DNA from: Apoderus coryli
Taxonomy: Eukaryota > Arthropoda > Insecta > Coleoptera > Attelabidae
Assembly (NCBI GenBank): GCA_911728435.2
Contig: OU452199.1
Coordinates: forward strand, 3,668,860 to 3,732,859
DNA: 64,000 nucleotides
Reading direction: 5' to 3'
Made by a program: the position numbers and the translations under genes. The notes under the pieces were generated by a model that was not told the DNA's origin, searched no databases, and saw only the letters and a program-made list of their open reading frames with translations. This document shows positions 57,001 through 64,000 of the stretch, one piece after another. Every line of letters starts with the position of its first letter. The first letter of the stretch is position 1.

Positions 57001-60000
57001 TGTGAGATATTGAACAATCTGCGTCGTGTAATCCAGAACAAAAGACGTGGCAAGTTGAGTAAGGGTATCGTTTTGCTGCATAACAAATCCCCGTCCATAT
57101 GTGGCTAATCGGACCAAAGATCTCATCAAATCTTTTAAATGGGAAACTCTAGATCATCCTCCATACAGCCCTGATCTGGCGCCCAGCGACTACCATTTGT
57201 TCCTGCACTTGAAGAAACACCTGGGTGGTCAGCGTCTTCAAGACGATAACGAAGTCAAAACATTTGTGATACAGTGGTTAACAAGTCAGGCGGCAGAATT
57301 TTATGAGGAGGGTATTCCAAAACTGGTGCCACGTTATGACAGTGCCTCAATATTCACGGAAATTATGTAGAAAAGTAGATTAAGGTACAGGCTTTCATGT
57401 AAAAATAAAATTATTGCGATATCTTTGCACGTCTTTTTTTAATTCCAAAACGGTTCTTACTTAAAAACATGCCTCGTACCTATGTAATTTTAATAATTAC
57501 ACAAGGGACAACATCAATTTTAATTGTTCTGAGAATGATCCAATAAATAAAGGAAACATGGGCTAAGGAGAAAAAGTGTTTTCTTTTTTCCTGACCTGAA
57601 ACCAGTCAAAAAACGAAGGTCATAACTTAATATACCAATTTTTTCTGCCTGGATTTTAACAAGGCATTTGATACGGTTCCGTTTCGTAGACTGCTGCGCA
57701 AGCTGAATTACTGTGGTCTGGGTGGTGATCTGCTTGTGTGGATAGAAAAATTTCTGATCGAGCGAAAGTCCAGGGTCAGGATTGGAGGATGTTACTCGCG
57801 GTCCTTTGATGTCCAAGATACAGTTTTATGCAGATGATGCCAAGATTTATTACAAACCTGTTACGCAATATGAGCATGCGGTGGGAGATTTTCGGGCCGT
57901 GGAAGCGTGACTGGCTGATGACGTTGAATGTTGGAAAGTGTTCGGTTATGCACCTCGGAAAGAACAACCCGCGTGTCGCGCCTGTTATAAATGGTCAGAC
58001 CCTCACCGAGGTTGCAGAACAAAAAGACTTGGGTGTTGTCATCTCTGAGGATCTCAAGTGGGAAAAGCAAGTGATGAGGGTCGTCAAGAGAGCAAATTCA
58101 ATGACTTACCTGATACAACGTGCATTTAATGACCACTCCACCGCTATGATTGTAAAATTGTACAAGTGTTACATTCGACCAATTCTGGAGTACGCTCAGT
58201 TGGTGTGGAGCCCTTATTATGTGAAAGACATAGAACTCTTAGAACGTGTGCAAAGAAGAATAACGAACATCCCACCAGAATTGAGGAATTTACCATATGA
58301 GGATCGCCTTACTAGAATGAACTTAACAACACTGGCTGCTCGTAGACTTCGTGGCGACTTGATACAGACTTATAAAATTGTAAATAACTACTATAACACA
58401 CCATTTAATATGTTTCATGTTAACGACAGAATAGTCACTCTAAAAAACTTTCTAAAGAGAGATGTGCGCGAATGTGTAGGAAGAATTTCTTGACGAACAG
58501 AGTGGTGTATATGTGGAACGGTCTTAATGAGGACACAGTGAGTGCGCCATCGGTCAATGCGTTTAAGAATCGTTTGGATTGTGAACTGGAAAAGTAGTTT
58601 CATCGGGAAACTGCTCACTACTTTAACTAATAATAATAAATGCGATAGCCTATTTCTCTATCGATTACGAACTGGTATCTATAGTATAGTCAATAGTCGA
58701 CTTGCCACAAAATAAACAAAAAACCAAATGTTGAAAATTATTAAAAGTCCCAAATTAAATGTCAAAACTAAACAGTTTTGCTAGGAAATAGGAAAAATAA
58801 ATATTAGTGAGAATAAAATAATTTTTTAATAAAAAACAAAATATCAATTAACATACCTCTGTCATTTAGCCACAAAGCTATTTTAAAGTATGCATTATCC
58901 ATTAAAGAGATGACTACGGCCAATGTGATTTTAGGCAGATAGCCTAACCATAACGGTAGGCCTTTGTTGAATAGGAAATTGTCCCACCAGTCCTAAAAAA
59001 ACATTTTATATAGGATCAACTAAGCTGCAGCCAGACCTGGGCCAAGTACAGCACAATTGTACTTAAAATATTCAAGTACAAGTACATTCTAAATGTACTT
59101 AAAGTACCGAAAATCTAAGTACTTGATTCAGAAGTACTTATTATTTTAAGTACATATGTACTTATGAAAGATAAATTTTAAGTACATCATAAGTACATTT
59201 CAAGTACATTACTACATAAGGTCCGTAGAGTGTAGAGGCCAGAGAGAAAAAGTTAAAAAGTTGTCTACAGCAGACTGTAGTAAGGCTTTATGTAAAACTG
59301 TTCCGGTAGTACTTTTTTCTACGAGAAATTGTCGTATGCTCTCTTGGGATCTTTTTATTTTATCATCTTGTTCCAGTTGAATATTCATATTTGACGTTTT
59401 CTATAGCTTTTTATTTTCGTGATATAATAAATAGTCACTGTACGCACTCGTGTGACCCCTTTTTAAATGTTTTAGAAAATTTGTTGTTATAGAAACTGAT
59501 CGTTTAATTGTCGTCTATTTGAGTTATTTTAAAAAACTTTCCATCTAAAACTATTGGCATATTTGAAAATTGCTCTCCAGTGTCACTGCCTGTAGAACTT
59601 GTAGAAGCAACATTGTTATCTATGCGAAATTCCTTTATCTGTCTTTTCCTCTTAGGAGGACCGTATTCTGGATCCTCATCAGTGGAGGAAAGGTCATGTT
59701 CCTCCCTAGCACAAGCACTTACATCAATCATATTTGTATTCTTAAAACGACAACAGAAATAGAATACAGCGTATACGGATATTCTTCAAGTACATTTTAA
59801 GTACATCAAAATAATTACAAGTACAGGTACTTAAGTACACAAAACAAAATGTACTTATAAGTACATGTACTTAAGTACAATTTTAAGTACATGTACTTAA
59901 GTACTGCCCAGGTCTGGCTGCAGCCCATCTCATACGTGAAAAGGCTTCGAGGTAATGAGATAAGATTTTTATCACTATTTTCTCAAAAAATTTACTTACT

Positions 60001-63000
60001 TGAATCTGTAACGAGACTATCATAACTACAAAAACCGTCAGCAAAGCCACTGCAATAAGAGGTACGGAGACGCAATACCGGAAGACGTACCGTTTCCACG
60101 TCGGATGATAGGGTTCCAATCGACCGGTAACCGGACTGACTTGCAATTGACCCTGTGAACAAATGATAACATGCCGCGGTAGCTGTACAACGACATGTTT
60201 TTGGGGATAGGCATGATTTAAGTCAAAAATAACACACACAAAATTATGAACAAATTTTAAAAAAGTAAAAATTTATTTTCGGGCCTTAAAAGTTTAGTAT
60301 AAATGCTTTTCTCATGAGTTGTATACTATTTTTTTGCTTGATTTAGACGTTTATACTGCGCGCAATATTTAAATAATAGTACATTGTGTAATCGCTCGTT
60401 CCGTTACTTTACGGACATCCTGTATACAAATATCTAACTGTATTAAAGTCTAGGGTTACTTCCCGCAATGCATATAAGCGTAATTACCTTTAGTCAAGAC
60501 AGAGGGCGCATGTTTGTTTTCTAAAAACTTAAAGATACTTAATTTATACTATGATTCGACGTGATGTAGATATTTCCCTCGCTGTAGATCCGAGCAAATT
60601 CTGCCGTAATAGAGCAACTATATTAGTGGCAAAATATAAACTCATAAGTACAGTGAGAGCTTTTAACTCAGTTTGAAAAAAAGACTGCCCAAGACTCATA
60701 CCCCCTTGGAGGAGTCAGACATTGGGAAGCAAAAAAAACCTCGTAATTAATATCAACATTCCATCGATTACAACTTATTCCTTAATTTAAACAATTTATA
60801 AACGTATCGACAATGTTAGGGAAAGCAATTCTTGAGCAACCGGCAACACTGTTGTCTAATAAATATCTGTAACTTTTGTGTTGCACAAAGGGAAGAAAAT
60901 AGCAAAAAAAAAAATATTATCTTAAGAACATGAATGAATGAATTTTAAAAGCTTTTAATTTTTATGACGCAGATAACTTCTCTGCCCTTTTAGGCCCCAC
61001 ATGTTTGTCGTAAACACATAATATTAGGGTACGTTCGTATTTATGTTTAGAAAAAATAAGAGCCATATGCAAACAAATCTATGGGAATATTTCGTGTTAT
61101 CGTAAATATATATTAGAAAAAGAACTTGTTAGAAATTGGAAATTCTCAGAAAGAAATGATCAGCCACCCATGTATTCTAGAATTAAGTAATCTGTAAGCT
61201 TGCCAGTGGCGGGTTCTATTTTGTTACAATACTATACTACAATTATAAGTGCGGCGAATTGCTTTGTCGACAGAGAGATAAAACGTTCCGACACGAAGTG
61301 AAGTAAGTGTATATTAAACTGTGCCTATACCACAGTTTTTACGGTATAAACTGTGTCTACGCTACACTATTGAAATTAATTCGAAATATCAATCCTTAAA
61401 TCATCATGCTCGAATATCAAATTCATCTGAATACGCCCAACACTAAATGGCGTAACTTGCTCAAAATTTTCCAATAGTCTACCGATAGATGGCCGTTGAC
61501 GGGAGCAGTGCCGCCATTAAAGTCACTGCGCAGGAAATTCAAAGAGTCGGACGGACTTGTCAAGCCACCCTCGAATTTAGTAAATCCTTAAACCGGCAAT
61601 TCTTAAATATGGAAATCGAAAAAAGTCAAAAACCATTTTTCGAATTATTTCGAACAAAATTGAATTTAAAGTGGGGTTAAATTTGAATTAATTATGAAAA
61701 TGTGCATTAGTAGCTTACTATCAATTTTTAAGTTGATAATCCGACTGGGAGTTAGAAAACTTCTAATGTTCGACCTACAAAAATTACCGTGCATAGTAAA
61801 ATGACTTAAAATGCGAAATTCTTTATGATTACAAATATTTCTTACCGTAAAAAATGGTCGAGGTTCAGCCAATAAATTGTCCCTCTGATCCAACGTGCCC
61901 CAACGGAAAGCCAATTCAGCAGAGTACCTTTTCCATACTTGTAAGTAGATTGTTACCCATACAACGTTAAAGAATGAAAACACAACATAACCAATATCTT
62001 TTACATTCTGGTCTTGAGTCATATTGCAACACAACTGTAATTGAAATATTTCTCAAGTTTCAAAGAGACTGTTGTACAAAACATATATATAATTACCCAA
62101 AACAATAATCCAAGAACTGTAGGTATACACAAGGCTGTAGTGTAGTGGCCTAACCACGCAAAATACATACCAATCTTGACTCCAAAATATTCAGTAATCT
62201 CATCTGAAAATTAATCGATTATGGCTTCTTCTCAGGAAATAAAATTTGTTGAGCTAAACCAAACCTTACCTAAGGGCTGTGGTGAAAATATATGTTTCAC
62301 CCAATGGTCTCGTAACCATTTAAGCGCCTCAGTCTCATGTAACGGAAACAACTGGGTTATAATCCCAGAAATTAAACATTTGGGTACTGCAAATAAAAAA
62401 TATTCAATAAATTTATCTTTATTGGCCAAAAGTGTCCCATTTACAGTCATATTTGATAGAAAGGAAGTGTCTTGTCCTTTAATTTTCAATTTAAATCATC
62501 AGGACTAAACGTGAATCTCATAATCTTAAATATATTATAAAAATCAACTGACTCACTTATCGGCTGGCCCTCGACTAATGTTACTCCTGGTATTGCATCC
62601 AAGTCACATTTTTTCGCCCTTATACTTTCCAAGAGTCTCAACACCAACCACTGCCTTTCCTCTGTGGTGAAGAAATTTTCCTCTGATCCTTCATACGAAT
62701 CAAAATCCAATACATAGAACTCCTTTAATCCACCACCCTTTGATTGTTTAAGAGACTTAGCCAAATGGTATTCCTCAGCAGCTTTTAACAAACTGAAGAT
62801 GTTTATTTACTAATTTAACAATTTAAACGTATTTTACTGAGGACTTACACTGGAAATGGGGCTGTGAGATAGAACGCACTGCTGCGTGTTGATGCATGAT
62901 GTCGTACATGTACTGTAAGCCCTGACGACTGTCTTAATTTCGATAATAACCATAATAAAATGTGGTCTTCCGCATCTGGTGAAAACACTATAACGACATC

Positions 63001-63243
63001 ACAATTTGGAGTATTCACACTGTTGAACCACCTGCGCCGCGGTGCCATAAAATGACCAGCACAGGGAATTTTTCGTTTCAACAATATTGCAGCTAAAGAC
63101 ATGTTAATTAATCAGTAGAATGTAATTTACATTACAATATTACCTTGTTCAAGTTTTTCATGAGCATACTTAACTAGCACACGTTTTCTTTTGCGTAATG
63201 CTGTATTTTCGTCAAGATTTTCTTGGTTCATTACTGTGTCCAT
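45087..63243 (-). CDS. ANO8: Anoctamin-8 (TMEM16 family)
   Basis: Nineteen exons, all in phase, give 996 aa. High to low: 63243-63144, 63092-62849, 62792-62557, 62386-62270, 62203-62097, 62034-61846, 60152-60000, 58992-58857, 55829-55774, 52746-52672, 49226-48978, 48920-48723, 46543-46412, 46353-46187, 46130-45872, 45820-45710, 45656-45476, 45419-45208, 45155-45087. The cytosolic N-domain contains [20 protein letters not shown] and LVEGQPI. The TMEM16 membrane core begins at [18 protein letters not shown] and includes [16 protein letters not shown]. Its C-terminal part reads [35 protein letters not shown] and [16 protein letters not shown] Pro/Ser-rich tail with a basic coiled segment ([16 protein letters not shown]) ends SGTL. 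ANO8 proteins sit in the ER and tether it to the plasma membrane. Introns carry many transposons. Confidence 0.93.
46544..48280. other. ANO8 intron 12, mostly unassigned
   Basis: Between exons 48920-48723 and 46543-46412. I see no exon or RNA gene. Frames at 46904-47139 are short, overlap in two frames and lack recognisable motifs. Confidence 0.35.
48290..48690 (-). mobile_element. R1-clade LINE scrap
   Basis: The minus strand reads [12 protein letters not shown] (RT A motif) near 48680-48640. It then jumps to [13 protein letters not shown] and [20 protein letters not shown] (about 48480-48350), the R1-type C-terminal Cys/His knuckle. Most of the element between is deleted. ANO8 intron 12, just after a donor. 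Confidence 0.65.
49384..49443. repeat. AT microsatellite
   Basis: Alternating TATATATATA / AAATATATATAT runs about 60 bp, in the ANO8 intron next to the LINE 3' flank. Confidence 0.8.
49560..52620 (-). mobile_element. Jockey-superfamily LINE with intact ORF2
   Basis: One uninterrupted frame of about 951 codons (52608-49753) encodes an apurinic-like endonuclease then reverse transcriptase. Endonuclease: [32 protein letters not shown] and [78 protein letters not shown] and [14 protein letters not shown]; then a C-terminal ISYKN-type domain ([15 protein letters not shown]). The frame opens with GTG and has no ATG before the endonuclease. No ORF1 is present, so the copy is 5'-truncated or lost its start. 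The 3' flank (49610-49745) is A-rich on the sense strand. Same orientation as ANO8, intron 10. Confidence 0.88.
53610..55595. mobile_element. TIR element with degraded THAP gene
   Basis: Inverted ends of about 75 bp: GACTTCTGTGAAGTTAGCG at 53610 and its inverse ending 55595. Both contain AGCGTTCACAGCG and the TATCCTA(C/T)GTTCG block. A further copy of the right-end sequence lies in direct orientation at 53817-53892. A plus-strand gene starts [20 protein letters not shown] (54421) with a donor, then an exon with [12 protein letters not shown] and [13 protein letters not shown] (54560-54680). These are THAP zinc-finger features (C-x4-C, AWxxAL, CxxHF). The two halves are in different frames around an A7 run (54566-54572). 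ANO8 intron 9. Confidence 0.6.
56155..57476 (+). mobile_element. Full-length mariner, transposase dead
   Basis: TIRs of about 30 bp (CGAGGCACGTTTTTTTAGTA and inverted CGAGGCATGTTTTTAAGTAA), bordered by TA on both sides; length 1322 bp, normal for mariner. The transposase starts at 56308 ([16 protein letters not shown]) with HTH, then VTGDETW carrying the first catalytic Asp. Near 56875 the frame shifts. The second motif reads LLHNKSP instead of LLHDNARPH, so the second Asp is lost, and another frameshift follows at about 57090. The last motif [13 protein letters not shown] and the C-terminus (57370) are intact. ANO8 intron 8. Confidence 0.9.
57640..58630 (+). mobile_element. CR1/Rex-like LINE fragment with internal deletion
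   Basis: [20 protein letters not shown] (57650-57705) is followed by an abrupt join to [13 protein letters not shown] (about 57824), with the GVPQGS region deleted. Further frames give [52 protein letters not shown] and [15 protein letters not shown] (57930-58320). The end is [11 protein letters not shown] (58560-58597). Several frameshifts; non-functional. ANO8 intron 8, antisense to the gene. Confidence 0.8.
59032..59916. mobile_element. hAT element with AAGTAC arrays
   Basis: Ends CAGACCTGGGC (59032) and inverted (GCCCAGGTCTG, ending 59916), flanked by the perfect 8-bp duplication GCTGCAGC (59024-59031 and 59917-59924). Subterminal zones (59040-59215 and 59788-59905) are packed with AAGTAC/GTACTT in both orientations, probably transposase-binding motifs. 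A minus-strand frame (59731-59504, [20 protein letters not shown]...) may be a transposase scrap. ANO8 intron 7. Confidence 0.85.
60153..61488. other. ANO8 intron 6, unassigned part
   Basis: AT-rich intron sequence; no exon, RNA gene or classified repeat recognised. A short inverted string (AAACTGTG/CACAGTTT) near 61318-61360 resembles a patch at 8140-8200. Confidence 0.3.
61489..61680 (+). CDS. Possible nested 63-aa ORF, antisense to ANO8
   Basis: An ATG-started frame ([20 protein letters not shown]...) ends [14 protein letters not shown] then TAA. It is rich in helix-forming residues and coding-like in composition, unlike the AT-rich intron around it. It lies wholly within ANO8 intron 6 on the other strand. 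I see no flanking exon and do not recognise the sequence; it could be a small nested gene, the last exon of one, or chance. Confidence 0.3.
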   Translation: MAVDGSSAAIKVTAQEIQRVGRTCQATLEFSKSLNRQFLNMEIEKSQKPFFELFRTKLNLKWG

Positions 63244-64000
63244 GTTTATTTTACAATATAAACACGGTGTTTTCAATGAATAACCACGCTATACTTAATA
63301 ATTCGAAATTAATCGATGAAATTGCTAGTTAGGTAACAGTTTTCCTTGTACGCCTACTCCATCACTTTAATATTATTTGGCGACAAATCTCGCAATCTAT
63401 AAACAGATGCCAGTCGAAGTCTGACATTTTCCGTATTGTCGTATTGTGCTTTGCCAAAAATTTCAGGAAAAAAATTAGGTTAGAGATTAAGCCGGCATCA
63501 CACATTCGCTATTATGTCGAATATCAAACATCGCATTCAGCAAATATCCATTAGTGTGGAACCATTGTCTATTTATAAAGACAATGGTAGAACGTTGATA
63601 GCAAATAGTTTGGCACAATGGAAAAATTATGTCGTATCTCAATTATAAAAAACTATGCAAAATTAAGTTTGTCACTAGCTCGTGGACTATAACTAATAGG
63701 TTTGTTGCATGAGCATGATACTAAAATAGTATCATGGTTTGTTGTCAGAATCGTGGGCAATGACATCTGACATCTCCTCGAAGTTGCGTTACTAAACTAA
63801 AGAAAATGAATTGATAACGCAAATTTTTGTCTTATAAACCTTAATCATTACAATCTTGCCAAAGACTACCTATTTCAGATAAGAATTAAAATGCCAAAAA
63901 CATCTTGTTGTTAGTCATCTCTCGTGCTAGTATAAGCTCTTCGTAATGTTGTATATATGGGTCACACTGCCTTGAAAGCATGGTAGTGTGAAAGAAATTT
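63244..64000. promoter_or_regulatory. ANO8 upstream region
   Basis: Sequence upstream of the ANO8 ATG (63243, minus). A promoter is expected here; no TATA box is obvious. It contains the hairpin at 63561-63588. No other gene is seen up to the right edge. Confidence 0.35.
63561..63588. repeat. 28-bp hairpin
   Basis: Perfect 10-bp arms ACCATTGTCT / AGACAATGGT around ATTTATAA. It is related to the palindrome at 8650-8673 (core CATTGTCTTTA). Confidence 0.7.

Noticed and set aside
59040..59905. AAGTAC arrays as a CRISPR-like or satellite array
   Set aside because: Units are short, irregularly spaced, in both orientations, and bounded by hAT ends with an 8-bp duplication.
62221..62508. 95-codon ATG frame on the plus strand
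   Set aside because: It is a shadow opposite ANO8 exon 4, whose protein matches the family and whose splice phases fit.

Overview
The window is nuclear DNA of an insect. The genes are split by short GT-AG introns, the sequence is AT-rich, there is no operon layout, and it is dense with arthropod-type transposable elements: R1/Jockey/CR1-like LINEs, mariner, hAT, PIF/Harbinger and THAP-bearing TIR elements. A beetle is a reasonable guess, but nothing here fixes the order. I assembled gene models by hand from splice sites and checked exon phases by arithmetic. Assignments rest on recall of protein families; no search was run.

Layout. (1) 1-6.3 kb: LINE debris, then most of a minus-strand FIRRM (C1orf112)-like recombination gene that runs off the left edge; one intron holds a LINE lying inside a palindromic MITE. 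(2) 8.9-23.3 kb: two tail-to-tail paralogues for small Cys/Pro-rich membrane-type proteins with PPPY motifs. Gene A (+, 4 exons) is compact. Gene B (-, 12196-23278) has two alternative 5' ends, a NAGNAG micro-exon, and introns full of transposons. (3) 25.2-30.8 kb: a 119-aa single-pass, probably mitochondrial protein whose last exon overlaps, in the +1 frame, the apparent start of SLX4 (five exons, 1028 aa). (4) 31.1-39.3 kb: ISCU (-, one exon) head-to-head with mitochondrial alanyl-tRNA synthetase AARS2 (+, 12 exons, 998 aa), which has two LINE insertions in its introns. (5) 39.4-45 kb: gene-poor, with a PIF/Harbinger element and a TIR element flanked by about 130-bp direct repeats. (6) 45.1-63.2 kb: a complete 19-exon anoctamin-8 gene (-, 996 aa), whose introns carry a LINE with a 951-codon ORF, a THAP-bearing element, a mariner, a CR1/Rex-like LINE and a hAT element with dense AAGTAC arrays.

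How the genes relate. SLX4 and the FIRRM-like gene both act in homologous recombination and interstrand crosslink repair. ISCU (Fe-S scaffold), AARS2 (mitochondrial translation) and probably the 119-aa protein act in mitochondria. ANO8 is an ER-membrane TMEM16 protein. The most unusual architecture is the overlapping 119-aa ORF/SLX4 pair, followed by the two-headed gene B.
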